Source: Marivita sp. S6314 (GTDB lineage: Bacteria; Pseudomonadota; Alphaproteobacteria; Rhodobacterales; Rhodobacteraceae). Taken from it: a DNA stretch of 64,000 bases. The stretch is taken from the NCBI RefSeq assembly GCF_023015985.1, contig NZ_JALKAO010000002.1, positions 248,001 to 312,000 of the forward strand, written 5' to 3'. This document shows positions 7,675 through 16,003 of this stretch, one piece after another. The position numbers and the translations under genes are program-made. Numbering within the stretch: the first letter of the stretch is position 1; every line of letters starts with the position of its first letter. The notes beneath the pieces were generated by a model. The model was not told the origin of the DNA. It saw only the letters and a program-made list of their open reading frames with translations, and searched no databases.

Positions 7675-9153
7675 ATGTTTGATGCACAGACACTTCCAAA
7701 CGCCCCCCAGACCCGGTCTCGTCTGGGTTGGCTGCGCATTCATCGCACACCGCTGCGCAGGCTGGGGTTCAAACGCCTGCTGGTGGGCGGACGCCTTTCG
7801 GATCTGGGCCGCCTGCCCCGCTATCTTGCCATTTTTCTGCTCGCGGCCAGCGGGTTGTGGGCGCCCATCGTCGGCTATCTGACCACGGCCCCATTGCAAT
7901 ACACGTCTTCGGCGTCACTGATCCTTCCCGGGTCCGGCGCGTCCGCGTCTGTCAATCTAAGCGACATCGGTCAGGCATCGTCTTTTGCCAACTCCGCCTT
8001 TTCCAACGGCTCGGTCAGCCCCACCGAAACCTACAAACGGCTTCTGGGGGCGGATCGCATTTTGGATGCTGCCGCCAAATCCCTTGGGGTGGACAGAAAA
8101 TCGCTGGGCCAGCCACGGATCACCTTGGTGGACCAAACCAGCCTGATGCATATCGAGGTGAAATCCCGCAGTCCCGAGACCGCCCAAAGCTACAGTGACG
8201 CCCTTTTAACCGCGTTTTTTCAGGAAATTGATGCCCTGCGCGCTGATGAGATCGACACGCGTCAGGCCAGCGGCACAGGCGCGATCAAGGAATACACCGC
8301 ATCGGTTCAGAAAACGCGCAGCGAGATATCGGACCTGCAAGCGCGCAGCGGGCTGTTGTCTGCCGATCAATATCGCGATCAGGTGGCGGCGCATGACCAA
8401 AGGATGCAGGACTTGCGCGTCTTGCAAGCCGACGTGGCCCAGCAAGACAACAAGGTCCGCGCGCTGGAAACTGCGCTTGGACTGCCGCCGAACTCCGCAG
8501 CCGTGACCCTGAAACTTTACGCCGATGCGCAATACCTGTCCCTGCTTGAGGAGGTTGCGATCCACGCCGCTGATCTCGCGCAGGCCAAGGCCACCTATGG
8601 CGCACAACACCCGATCCGGCTCGCCGCGCACGACGCGCATGACAACAGCCAACGCGCCGCCATTGCCCGCGCGATCGAGGTGACCGGTTTGAGCGAAGAC
8701 CACGTTCGCGCGCTGGACCGCGCGCCCGAAGGCCAACGCGCCACGCTGCTAAGCGAACTGGTCCGCGAAAGCGCAACGCGCACCGGCCTGCAGCAGCAAT
8801 ATCACGCCATGTCAAAACAGGTCGCCGACGAAGACAGTCGCCTGCGCAAACTGGCCGTGATCGCAGCCGAGCTGGAAGACAAACAGCGCGATTTTGCCGT
8901 GGCCGAGGCGATCTTTGCCTCAGCCATCGCGCGCGCTGAATCGACGAAAACCGATGTCTATGCCTCTTACCCGCTTATTCAGGTGCTCGAAGACCCCTCC
9001 CGCCCCGACAGCCCCTCGTCACCGCGCCGCAAGCTGGCGATCGCCGCAGGGATCGCCGCAACGCTGATGCTGTTGATCGGCCTGACACTCGCATGGGTGC
9101 GCCAACCCATCATCTCGCGGCTGATCGCACCGGGCAAAGGTCGCTCGGAATGA
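7675..9153 (+). CDS. Wzz/GumC-like polysaccharide chain-length determinant
   Basis: 492 residues with the layout of polysaccharide co-polymerases: TM helix at about 51-70 (AIFLLAASGLWAPIVGYL), then a long periplasmic region with heptad-rich helices (about 170-430, many EIDALRAD- and SRLRKLAV-type repeats), and a second TM helix at about 455-478. The beta-rich segment after TM1 (QYTSSASLILPG) is typical of Wzz domains. There is no tyrosine kinase domain, so it is the GumC type and not full Wzc. An AAGGGA sequence lies 9 nt before the ATG. Its stop overlaps the start of the next gene (ATGA), showing tight coupling to the polymerase. Confidence 0.85.
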   Translation: MFDAQTLPNAPQTRSRLGWLRIHRTPLRRLGFKRLLVGGRLSDLGRLPRYLAIFLLAASGLWAPIVGYLTTAPLQYTSSASLILPGSGASASVNLSDIGQASSFANSAFSNGSVSPTETYKRLLGADRILDAAAKSLGVDRKSLGQPRITLVDQTSLMHIEVKSRSPETAQSYSDALLTAFFQEIDALRADEIDTRQASGTGAIKEYTASVQKTRSEISDLQARSGLLSADQYRDQVAAHDQRMQDLRVLQADVAQQDNKVRALETALGLPPNSAAVTLKLYADAQYLSLLEEVAIHAADLAQAKATYGAQHPIRLAAHDAHDNSQRAAIARAIEVTGLSEDHVRALDRAPEGQRATLLSELVRESATRTGLQQQYHAMSKQVADEDSRLRKLAVIAAELEDKQRDFAVAEAIFASAIARAESTKTDVYASYPLIQVLEDPSRPDSPSSPRRKLAIAAGIAATLMLLIGLTLAWVRQPIISRLIAPGKGRSE

Positions 9154-10451
9154 CCGTCACACCTGCCAATCCCGCCGAAAAGATCGTCTGGACGACGCTG
9201 ATCTGGACGTGGCCTCTATATGCCATCGGAGCGCTATACGTGGTGGGCCCGATCCTGGCATGGGTCCTCGCGGGGTTGGCGGCGCTGTCGCTCTATCTAG
9301 GGCCCGCCATCCGGCAGGATTTGCGCGCGACTGGGCCGGTGCCCGGATTGATCTGGCTGTGGTTTGCCGGGATGGCGGTGATGCTCATCGCGCTTTGGGC
9401 CGGTCATCTGGACTGGGGCCTGGGTGCGAAAAAGACCATAAAATCAAGCATCGGCTGGGCCAAGGGCTGGGCGCTTCTGGCGCTGTTTCCTTTAATTGGC
9501 GCGGTTCTTCCGATCCGGCGCGACGTGCTGATCCGCGCGCAATGTATCGTGGGCCTCTGGACCCTGATCATCGCGCCGCTGCTTCTGGTCGCGCCCTATG
9601 TCGGTCTGCCCGAACGCATCTTCACCTCGCCGCTCAAGGCGGTTGGCGGCCCGGGCCCCGAGTATTTTTCGGTCTACCTGTTCACCTTTGACCCGGCAAG
9701 CTGGACACCGCGCTGGCAGTTCTTTGCACCCTGGTCGCCCTTTGCAGCCCTGCTTGGCGTGATCATGGTGCTCTTTGCGCTGGAAGAAAAACACCGCGGA
9801 TGGATGGCCGCCGGGCTGGCCGCGGGGGTATTGATGATCCTTGCCTCGAAATCCCGCATGGGGCTGGTCGGGCTGGTGGCCTGCACATTGGGCCCAAGGA
9901 TGCTGCCGCTGATCGCGCGGACCTGGGCGTGGATGGCGGTGTCTGCCATCGCCTCAAGTGCCGCGATCTGGGGCACCACCGCCTTGGATCTGGGCAAAGC
10001 GGGCATTCAGGGGTTCAAATCCGCCCGCGCCGACAGCACCCGCGTGCGCGAAACGTTGCAGCGCATCGCCTATGACCGCTGGCAATCGGATGCGTTCTGG
10101 TTCGGACATGGCACCGTCAAACCCGGCGCGCATATCGTCGAATACATGCCCATCGGCAGTCATCACACGTGGTACGGGTTGTTGTTCGTGAAAGGGCTGG
10201 TTGGGTTCCTGGCGTTCCTGATCCCCTTCGTGGCGCATCTGATCGTGGTTCTGATCGACGCCGTGCATCACCCGCGCGGACGGCTGCCCCTGGGGCTGCT
10301 GATGACGATGCTTTTGCTGTCCTTTGGCGAAAACATCGAAATCGAAGCCTATCTTTTGTGGCCCGCGCTGATGATGCTGGGATGCCACCTGCGCGAAATG
10401 GCGCGTGACACGGTCATCGCGCCACCCTCAGGTGACGCGGTGCCCGCCTGA
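9150..10451 (+). CDS. O-antigen/EPS polymerase (Wzy-like) membrane protein
   Basis: 433 residues, about ten to twelve hydrophobic helices, and one large extracytoplasmic loop between about residues 285 and 340 carrying GHGTVKPG and GSHHTWYGLLFVKG. That large loop followed by a conserved H-x-x-hydrophobic segment is the layout of the Wzy_C/O-antigen ligase superfamily. The ATG at 9150 overlaps the stop of the Wzz-like gene; the longer in-frame start at 9093 would lie inside it. Polymerase versus ligase cannot be separated by sequence alone, but the EPS context favours polymerase. Confidence 0.8.
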   Translation: MTVTPANPAEKIVWTTLIWTWPLYAIGALYVVGPILAWVLAGLAALSLYLGPAIRQDLRATGPVPGLIWLWFAGMAVMLIALWAGHLDWGLGAKKTIKSSIGWAKGWALLALFPLIGAVLPIRRDVLIRAQCIVGLWTLIIAPLLLVAPYVGLPERIFTSPLKAVGGPGPEYFSVYLFTFDPASWTPRWQFFAPWSPFAALLGVIMVLFALEEKHRGWMAAGLAAGVLMILASKSRMGLVGLVACTLGPRMLPLIARTWAWMAVSAIASSAAIWGTTALDLGKAGIQGFKSARADSTRVRETLQRIAYDRWQSDAFWFGHGTVKPGAHIVEYMPIGSHHTWYGLLFVKGLVGFLAFLIPFVAHLIVVLIDAVHHPRGRLPLGLLMTMLLLSFGENIEIEAYLLWPALMMLGCHLREMARDTVIAPPSGDAVPA

Positions 10452-10520
10452 CGCCCCACCCCATCAGCCGCCTTGCGTTCACAATTGCTGCGCGCATACT
10501 GACCCAAAGCGAGGCCGCCC

Positions 10521-11132
10521 ATGCACGATCACCACGACCACGACAACGAACTTGACGAAATGACCGCGCGGGTCCGCGCGCTTGAAACGGTTCTGGTCGA
10601 AAAAGGCTTGATCGATCCGGCAGCCGTGGATGCCATCATCGACACTTACGAAAACAAGGTCGGCCCCAGAAACGGCGCGTCCGTCGTCGCCAAAGCCTGG
10701 AGCGATCCGGATTTTGCCGACTGGCTGCGCCGCGACGCCACTGAGGCAATCGCGTCGATGGGATTCGAAGGCCGACAGGGCGAACACATGCACGCGGTGT
10801 TCAACACGCCCGAGACCCACAATCTTGTCGTGTGTACCCTGTGTTCCTGCTATCCGTGGCCGGTTCTGGGCCTGCCCCCGGCGTGGTACAAAGCTCCCGA
10901 TTACCGCGCCCGCGCCGTGCGCGAGCCACGCGCGGTTCTGGCGGAATTCGGTGTGACGCTTGCACCCGACACGCAAATCCAGGTCTGGGACTCGACCGCC
11001 GAACTGCGCTACCTCGTGATCCCCGAACGGCCCGCCGGAACCGAGGGTCTGAATGCCGCCGCGCTGGCCGACCTTGTGACACGCGACAGCATGATCGGCT
11101 GCGGCGTCGCAAAACGGCCCGGTGCCACATGA
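10521..11132 (+). CDS. nthA: Nitrile hydratase subunit alpha, cobalt type
   Basis: 203 residues. The metal-binding claw VCTLCSC is at about residues 110-116; Thr (and not Ser) at the third position marks the non-corrin cobalt class. The following [12 protein letters not shown] and the C-terminal GCGV are family features. The enzyme hydrates nitriles to amides in the cytoplasm, and the two outer claw cysteines are normally oxidised after translation. The start has GAGG 8 nt upstream. The N-terminus is His/Asp-rich (HDHHDHD), as in many alpha subunits. The stop overlaps the beta start (ATGA). Confidence 0.96.
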   Translation: MHDHHDHDNELDEMTARVRALETVLVEKGLIDPAAVDAIIDTYENKVGPRNGASVVAKAWSDPDFADWLRRDATEAIASMGFEGRQGEHMHAVFNTPETHNLVVCTLCSCYPWPVLGLPPAWYKAPDYRARAVREPRAVLAEFGVTLAPDTQIQVWDSTAELRYLVIPERPAGTEGLNAAALADLVTRDSMIGCGVAKRPGAT

Positions 11133-11785
11133 ACGGCCCGCAAGATGTCGGTGGTCGCCACGGCTTTGGCCCAGTGGTCGCAGAAGAGGAACACATCCGC
11201 TTTCACGCCGATTGGGAACGCCGGGCACTTGGGCTGACCCTTGCGGCGGGCGCGCTGGGGTATTGGAACATCGACGCGTCGCGCCATGCCCGCGAAAGCC
11301 TGCCACCGGCGGTGTATTACGGATCAAGCTACTACAAGATCTGGATGACCGCGCTGGAAACTCTATTGGAAAACGCCGGTGAACTCACCCGCGAAGAACT
11401 TGCCACGGGTCAAGCACTCAAACCGGGCCACCGGGCGGATCGGTGTCTTGCCCCGCAGGCCGTGCCGCAGGTGCTCAAGGCGGGTGGACCGTCAGACCGC
11501 CCCGGTCCTGCCCCGCTGTTCAAGGTCGGCGACAGGGTGCGCACCCGCAATCACCAACCGGCGGGCCATACCCGGCTGCCCAGCTATGCCAGAGAACGCA
11601 CAGGCGTTGTCACCGCCTTGCATGGCGCGCATGTTTATCCCGACACCAACGCGCATTTCAAAGGCGAACAGCCGTGTCCGCTCTACACCGTGCGGTTCAC
11701 CGCCCAGGAACTATATGGCGACGACGCCGATCCAACGCTGACCGTCAGTATCGACGCATGGGAGCCGTATCTTGACCACGCCTGA
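11129..11785 (+). CDS. nthB: Nitrile hydratase subunit beta
   Basis: 218 residues beginning [16 protein letters not shown], the signature N-terminus of nitrile hydratase beta. The second half is the SH3-like barrel: [11 protein letters not shown] at about 131-141, [15 protein letters not shown], and the C-terminal [12 protein letters not shown]. It forms the alpha-beta heterodimer and shapes the substrate channel. The ATG at 11129 overlaps the alpha stop; a longer in-frame start would lie wholly inside the alpha gene and is rejected. Confidence 0.96.
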   Translation: MNGPQDVGGRHGFGPVVAEEEHIRFHADWERRALGLTLAAGALGYWNIDASRHARESLPPAVYYGSSYYKIWMTALETLLENAGELTREELATGQALKPGHRADRCLAPQAVPQVLKAGGPSDRPGPAPLFKVGDRVRTRNHQPAGHTRLPSYARERTGVVTALHGAHVYPDTNAHFKGEQPCPLYTVRFTAQELYGDDADPTLTVSIDAWEPYLDHA

Positions 11786-12083
11786 CGCCCCGTTCGAGGA
11801 ACCCTGGCAAGCCCAGCTTTTCGCGCTCACCGTCGCACTGAACGAGGCCGGACATTTCACCTGGGTCGAATGGTCCGAGGTATTCGGCCCAATGGTGCAG
11901 ACCCAGGGCGCGGATGTGTATTGGCACATCTGGTCTGACGCGTTGACGATCCTGCTGGAGACCAAGGGCATGGCCGAGGGCGCGGTCATTCGATCCGTCA
12001 CCGCGCAATGGCAAGAGGCCGCGCGCAACACGCCGCACGGCCAGCCCATCCTTCTGTCAGCGGCAAACCCGCTTACACCATAG
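11772..12083 (+). CDS. Nitrile hydratase activator (p14K/NthE-like)
   Basis: 103 residues resembling the N-terminal half of beta subunits (EEPWQAQLFALTVALNEAGHFTWVEWSEVFG; YWHIWSDALTILL corresponds to the beta-subunit [13 protein letters not shown]). Small proteins of this kind accompany cobalt-type nitrile hydratases and insert cobalt by exchanging alpha subunits with the apoenzyme. It overlaps the beta gene by 14 bp and ends the operon. The role is by family knowledge. Confidence 0.9.
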   Translation: MTTPDAPFEEPWQAQLFALTVALNEAGHFTWVEWSEVFGPMVQTQGADVYWHIWSDALTILLETKGMAEGAVIRSVTAQWQEAARNTPHGQPILLSAANPLTP

Positions 12084-12116
12084 CGTGTTAGGCCTCTGCC
12101 GATCAGGCGCACAAAA

Positions 12117-12140
12117 AAGCCCGCTTCGAAAAGCGGGCTT
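12117..12140. terminator. Bidirectional terminator
   Basis: A 10-bp perfect stem AAGCCCGCTT / AAGCGGGCTT with a CGAA loop between the convergent nitrile hydratase operon and the small stress genes; A-rich on the left side (ACAAAAAA), so it fits transcription from the right best but may serve both. Confidence 0.8.
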
Positions 12141-12160
12141 CGCATTGGGTGTCCTGAATT

Positions 12161-12355
12161 TTAGGCGCGTGCCGATTTCGACCGGGGACCGGCGACCAGC
12201 CAGATGATGAACCCAAGCAATGGCAGGATCAGCACCAGCAAAGACCAGCCAACCTTGGCCCCTGTCGACGCGCCAGAGCCGATGATCGACACCAACGCCC
12301 AGATGTTCAATGCGAGCAGGATCAGCCCGCCAATTCCTGTAACTTCAATTCCCAT
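12161..12355 (-). CDS. PLDc_N-type small membrane protein
   Basis: 64 residues with two TM helices (about 7-27 and 36-56) and a short basic tail. The spacing of GGLILLALNIWALVSII, then KVGWSLLVLILPLLGFIIWLVAGPR, matches the phospholipase D nuclease N-terminal (PLDc_N) family of stand-alone membrane proteins, whose function is unclear. It is the last gene of a three-gene unit reading left from 12852. Confidence 0.78.
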   Translation of the reverse strand: MGIEVTGIGGLILLALNIWALVSIIGSGASTGAKVGWSLLVLILPLLGFIIWLVAGPRSKSARA

Positions 12356-12376
12356 GATAACCTCCTACGGTTCTGC

Positions 12377-12592
12377 TCAGGCTTGCTCGATTTCGGTGCA
12401 GCTCTTGAGCACAGTGTCGCCATCGTCTTGTTCAATCAGATAGGCGGGTTCCTCATCGCTGGCATCGCGCGTCACATCGGTGCCCTTGATGGTTTTTGTA
12501 ATCTTCTGCGTGTAGATCTGGGTCACTTTCCCGGTTCCGGTCCCGTCGCCCCACTCCCACTTCACGTGATCGCCTATGGAAATCGCTGTCAT
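12377..12592 (-). CDS. DUF2945 (hypervirulence-associated TUDOR-domain) protein
   Basis: 71 residues, all one small beta barrel: GDHVKWEWGDGTGTGKV near the start and EEPAYLIEQDDGDTVLK near the end are the two conserved blocks of DUF2945. Members are small cytoplasmic proteins, often under general stress control, without a proven function. The start overlaps the stop of the preceding gene (ATGA). Confidence 0.82.
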   Translation of the reverse strand: MTAISIGDHVKWEWGDGTGTGKVTQIYTQKITKTIKGTDVTRDASDEEPAYLIEQDDGDTVLKSCTEIEQA

Positions 12593-12852
12593 TGCGACCT
12601 CAACGCGCTGATCAATTCGTCTTTGGTCATGTCTGACCGACCGTCGATATCCAGTTCCTTGGCGCGGTCATAGAGATCATCCTTGGTCCAGTCTTCGTAA
12701 GCGTCCGCCTTGCCGCCCTTTTCCGATGGGTTCTGGTCATCACTGGCTTGCGCGTTTGCGATACGTGCAGCCTTGGTCTTGCTGTACCCATCGTCGCGCA
12801 GCGCCTCGTACGTGGCGTCGTCCTTGATGCTGGGGCCATGATCTTTCGGCAT
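12589..12852 (-). CDS. Small stress protein with Rho-N-like C-terminus
   Basis: 87 residues. The first 40 (MPKDHGPSIKDDATYEALRD...KTKAARIANA) match a small stress-associated family found next to DUF2945 and ChaB-type genes. The last 40 (DLYDRAKELDIDGRSDMTKDELISALR) are a SAP/Rho-termination-factor N-terminal-like helical hairpin that often binds nucleic acid. The ATG at 12852 is selected by GGAG 7 nt upstream; an in-frame start at 12894 would precede the likely transcription start. A GGAAC-N16-CGTT promoter lies 25 bp upstream. Confidence 0.75.
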   Translation of the reverse strand: MPKDHGPSIKDDATYEALRDDGYSKTKAARIANAQASDDQNPSEKGGKADAYEDWTKDDLYDRAKELDIDGRSDMTKDELISALRSQ

Positions 12853-12876
12853 AACATGCTCCTGTGTTGCGGTGTT

Positions 12877-12901
12877 AACGCGCCAGCGGGTCAAAGGTTC
12901 C
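12877..12901 (-). promoter_or_regulatory. EcfG-type promoter, exact match
   Basis: GGAAC (12901-12897), 16-nt spacer, CGTT (12880-12877) reading toward the 12852 gene. The -35 lies inside the last codons of trkA. Spacing and distance to the start codon fit the alphaproteobacterial general stress sigma factor. Confidence 0.68.
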
Positions 12902-13547
12902 CGGTGTCAAAAATCTTTTCCAGCGCCCCGATCGCATCTGTCTCGACCGCAATCAAAAGCTCATCACCGCTGGACAGGTTTGTGTCTTGTGACACCAGCA
13001 CTTCGGTATCGTCCCGAATGCGGGCGATGGCTTTGCAGGAGGTCGGCAGTTCAAGATCACCAAGCCCTGACCCGGTCCAATCCTCCGGCACAACAAGCCG
13101 CTTCAGCCGCAGTTCCCGCGACAGGTTCAGCGTCTCGGACACCTCTGCCTTGTCCTCCAACGCGCGGCACAGGCTGCGCGCGACGGTGGCGTGCGGCGTG
13201 ATGGTATCGGTCAGGTCAAGCTCTGTGCAGACCTCCATCAACTCCGGTGAAATGATCTGCGGGATGACCCGGCCAAAGCCGACCGACCGGCCCACAAGTG
13301 CCGCAAGGATGTTGTCGTCCGACGCATTGGTCAGGGCGATCAGAACATCGTCATCACCCGCCTGCGCATCCCGCAAAACGCTTGGGGATGTGCCGTCCCC
13401 TTCAATCATGCCGCAATCAAGCGTTTCCGAAAGCCGTTCCAGCCGCGCACGGTCGCGGTCTATGATGACAACCTCGTGGCCGTGCTCGATCAGCTGTTCT
13501 GCAGTGGCGGTGCCGAATTTCGATCCGCCAACAATGACGATACGCAT
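12891..13547 (-). CDS. trkA: TrkA/KtrA-type NAD-binding potassium channel regulator
   Basis: 218 residues: an RCK_N Rossmann domain (IVIVGGSKFGTATAEQL at 3-19, acidic IIDRD at the end of strand 2) followed by a TrkA_C domain (about 140-215). This is the single-repeat form, half the length of E. coli TrkA, so it would act as a ring of subunits on the cytoplasmic face of the TrkH channel. It lies 3 bp downstream of trkH and is clearly cotranscribed with it. Confidence 0.92.
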   Translation of the reverse strand: MRIVIVGGSKFGTATAEQLIEHGHEVVIIDRDRARLERLSETLDCGMIEGDGTSPSVLRDAQAGDDDVLIALTNASDDNILAALVGRSVGFGRVIPQIISPELMEVCTELDLTDTITPHATVARSLCRALEDKAEVSETLNLSRELRLKRLVVPEDWTGSGLGDLELPTSCKAIARIRDDTEVLVSQDTNLSSGDELLIAVETDAIGALEKIFDTGNL

Positions 13548-13550
13548 GGT

Positions 13551-15011
13551 TTAATCCTTTTTCGGGTGATGCCAGGTGCGGGGCAAAATCAGCACCAGCA
13601 CAGCAATGAATTCCAGCCGGCCAAGCCACATGGCCAGTGTCAGCAAAACCATTAGATCGACCGGCATGTCGGCCCCGACCACGCCGGCTGACAGACCAAC
13701 CGTCGACAGCGCGGAAACCGTGTCAAACAGCGCAGGCCCCGCAGCATAGCCGTGTGCCAGCATCCAGGTCCACACAATCACGGCCGTGGTGGCATAAAGC
13801 GAAACCAAGGCCAGAAGCGCGATCAGGCGGCGGTCCGTTACGGGACGGCCCTCCATGCGCAGCGGCGCCACGGTCTTGTCCGGCAGCCGTGGCAAGGCCA
13901 AGGCATGTCGGGCACCCCGGGCAATCAGGCCAATCCGCGCAAGCTTGAGGCCCCCGGCGGTTGATCCTTCGTCGCCCCCCATGATCATCACCACAAGGAA
14001 CAGCACAAGCACCGGACCCGCCACCGGCATCGCCCCGGTGGAAAACCCGGCGGTGCTCAGCCCGCTCAGCAAGTCCAGAACCTTTGGCCAGATCGCGTCG
14101 GCCCCGGTACCCCACAGCCAGACCGCATAGAGCACAGAGACACCGACGCAGGCCCGCGTGACCCGTTGGACCGACCCCAACGCCCACGCGCCTTTGGCAT
14201 CACCCTTGGACAGCAGCGCCAAGGTCAAAAGGGACATGGCCCCAAGAACCGAAAAAAAGATGACAAGGGTTTGCGTCAGCGTCGTGTAACCCGCCAATGA
14301 ATCGGAGCGCGGCGCGAAGCCTCCGGTAGAGACGGCGGCCAGTGCCAGCACAATACCCTCGCTCCAACGCGGCGCTGTCATCGCAAGGATCGCAGCACCG
14401 GCAAGGCTCAGACCGACATAGGCGGCAAGCAATTGTCGCGCCTGTTTGCGGGTTGAGGCGATCCGGTCGCCCTGATCAATGCCCGCCTGCCCCAACCTGC
14501 GCGATGCCGGACCGGGGCCAAGCACCAGCGCAAGCACAGCCGTCGCCATGGCCAACCCGCCGCACCACTGCATCCAGGCGCGCAAGACGTGCCCCGCAAA
14601 AGGCCACGCATCCGGGTCGGCGGCAACGGACAGACCGGTTGTGGTGATGGCGCTCATCCCCTCGAACGCGGCAGCGGCAAGTGGCATGTCCAGAACAAGG
14701 AACGCCGGAATGGACAACAAGGCGGCCAGCAAAAACACCAGCGCGAACGACACCATGGCCTCGACCTGTCGCAGGTCCTTGGACAATGGCTGTCGCCACA
14801 CCAGCGCCATCGGTACAACGCCGACAAACGCCGCGACCGCCAATGCCGTCGCCAAGGACCAACCGGCTTCGAATATGGCCCAGACCATCGGCGGGCCGAA
14901 CAGCAGCAGCGTCAGCCCGCCATGCTTCGCCAGCGTAACCGCGACCACCTTGGGACGCGCGCGCAGCAACAGTGTATCGTAGCCCTGGCCCTCGGCCGGT
15001 CGCGTGACCAT
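13551..15011 (-). CDS. trkH: TrkH-type potassium uptake channel subunit
   Basis: 486 residues with four repeated M1-P-M2 units. Pore-loop regions are visible at EGMSAITTTGLSV, AAVSTGGFAPRSDS, SGLSTAGFSTGAM and VSALSTVGLSAG; each carries the Gly of the selectivity filter. GDEGSTAGGLKLARI after the third repeat is a Trk signature. It is the membrane translocator of the K+ uptake system together with TrkA. The start at 15011 follows the MscS-like gene by 3 bp. Operon with an osmotic channel under a possible stress promoter makes an osmoadaptation role likely. Confidence 0.93.
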   Translation of the reverse strand: MVTRPAEGQGYDTLLLRARPKVVAVTLAKHGGLTLLLFGPPMVWAIFEAGWSLATALAVAAFVGVVPMALVWRQPLSKDLRQVEAMVSFALVFLLAALLSIPAFLVLDMPLAAAAFEGMSAITTTGLSVAADPDAWPFAGHVLRAWMQWCGGLAMATAVLALVLGPGPASRRLGQAGIDQGDRIASTRKQARQLLAAYVGLSLAGAAILAMTAPRWSEGIVLALAAVSTGGFAPRSDSLAGYTTLTQTLVIFFSVLGAMSLLTLALLSKGDAKGAWALGSVQRVTRACVGVSVLYAVWLWGTGADAIWPKVLDLLSGLSTAGFSTGAMPVAGPVLVLFLVVMIMGGDEGSTAGGLKLARIGLIARGARHALALPRLPDKTVAPLRMEGRPVTDRRLIALLALVSLYATTAVIVWTWMLAHGYAAGPALFDTVSALSTVGLSAGVVGADMPVDLMVLLTLAMWLGRLEFIAVLVLILPRTWHHPKKD

Positions 15012-15014
15012 GGG

Positions 15015-15911
15015 TCAGCCGTTATCTTGCACGGCGCGCACTGGCACGGGTTCGTTCACGGTCAGGGTGCGGTACGGGAATGGAATTTCAATGCCTTCGT
15101 CGTCGAGCGCGCGTTTGATCGCCGCAACCACCTGATCGCGGCTCGCGCGGATATCGACAGGCTGCGACCCGGTCCACCACGTGATCTGGAAATCGATCGA
15201 ACTTGCGCCAAAGGCTTTGGCAAATACTTCGACATCGCGCACATCGTCCCGCACCATGTCGACCTCCCGCACCGCCTTGGCGATCACGTCACGCGCATGA
15301 TCCACGTCTTCGCTATAGGCCACACCGCAGATAATCTCGGCCCGGCGCAGTTCCCTGTCGGTGCGCACGGTCACGGCGTTGTGGAAGAGCTGCGCATTGG
15401 GCACGACGACAAGCTGACCGTCGGTCTGACGGATATGGGTATCGCGGATGGTGATGGCCTCCACCTTCCCCTCGGCCCCGTCACATTCGATATGATCGCC
15501 CAGTGCAAAAGGCTCGCGCAGCAGCAGCAAGATACCGGCAAGAAAGTTCTCAAACGTGTCCTTGAACGCGAATCCGATGGCGACCGAACCCAAGCCAAGC
15601 GTGGTCAGGGCGCGCCCCGGCGTGATGCTTGGGAACACGATGGTCAGCGCAATCAAGGCCCCGGCAAGCCACAAAATCGTGCTCGCCAAAAGCTGCAGCA
15701 CCTCGATCAGGTTGCGCCGCAATCTGGCCCGGGACGCAAGGCTGCCAATCGCGGCGCGCGCCCCCAAGACAACCACCGCCGTCAGCGCAATGACCACAAT
15801 CGCGATGACAACGCGCGGTGTAGCGGCCAATAGGGCCTGCCACCATCCGGCGATCTGTGTGGCCATTTCTTCGGGAAGGTATGTCGCAAGTACACTGGTG
15901 ATCTGTTCCAT
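15015..15911 (-). CDS. Small-conductance mechanosensitive channel (MscS family)
   Basis: 298 residues: three N-terminal TM helices, then the Gly/Ala-rich pore helix TM3 (about 105-135, LGLGSVAIGFAFKDTFENFLAGILLLL) and a beta domain with PFALGDHIECDG and VVVPNAQLFHNAV. The C-terminal alpha/beta domain is present. The ATG at 15911 is used; a proposed stress promoter has its -10 only 8-11 bp upstream, so the transcript would be nearly leaderless or translation may start at the in-frame ATG at 15866. First gene of an mscS-trkH-trkA unit. Confidence 0.9.
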   Translation of the reverse strand: MEQITSVLATYLPEEMATQIAGWWQALLAATPRVVIAIVVIALTAVVVLGARAAIGSLASRARLRRNLIEVLQLLASTILWLAGALIALTIVFPSITPGRALTTLGLGSVAIGFAFKDTFENFLAGILLLLREPFALGDHIECDGAEGKVEAITIRDTHIRQTDGQLVVVPNAQLFHNAVTVRTDRELRRAEIICGVAYSEDVDHARDVIAKAVREVDMVRDDVRDVEVFAKAFGASSIDFQITWWTGSQPVDIRASRDQVVAAIKRALDDEGIEIPFPYRTLTVNEPVPVRAVQDNG

Positions 15912-15918
15912 GCAGCCA

Positions 15919-15943
15919 AACGCACGACACCGCTTTCGGTTCC
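15919..15943 (-). promoter_or_regulatory. EcfG-type promoter, exact match
   Basis: GGAAC (15943-15939), 16-nt spacer, CGTT (15922-15919), reading into mscS-trkH-trkA. The short distance to the annotated ATG is the one weak point. Confidence 0.6.
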
Positions 15944-15950
15944 CGCACGA

Positions 15951-15975
15951 GGAACCATTCACAGACCCGCGCATT
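15951..15975 (+). promoter_or_regulatory. EcfG-type promoter, near match
   Basis: GGAAC (15951-15955), 16-nt spacer, CATT (15972-15975), reading into the FNT-type transporter; divergent from the mscS promoter. One mismatch in the -10. Confidence 0.42.
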
Positions 15976-15977
15976 GG

Positions 15978-15994
15978 TATGTCACAGTTTAATG
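15978..15994. promoter_or_regulatory. 17-bp repeated upstream element, copy 1
   Basis: TATGTCACAGTTTAATG, identical to 25249-25265. Here it lies just after the proposed -10 and before the ribosome site of the FNT-type gene. The only Crp/Fnr-type regulator in the window sits next to the other copy. Confidence 0.5.
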
Positions 15995-16003
15995 GAGCAC
16001 CCG

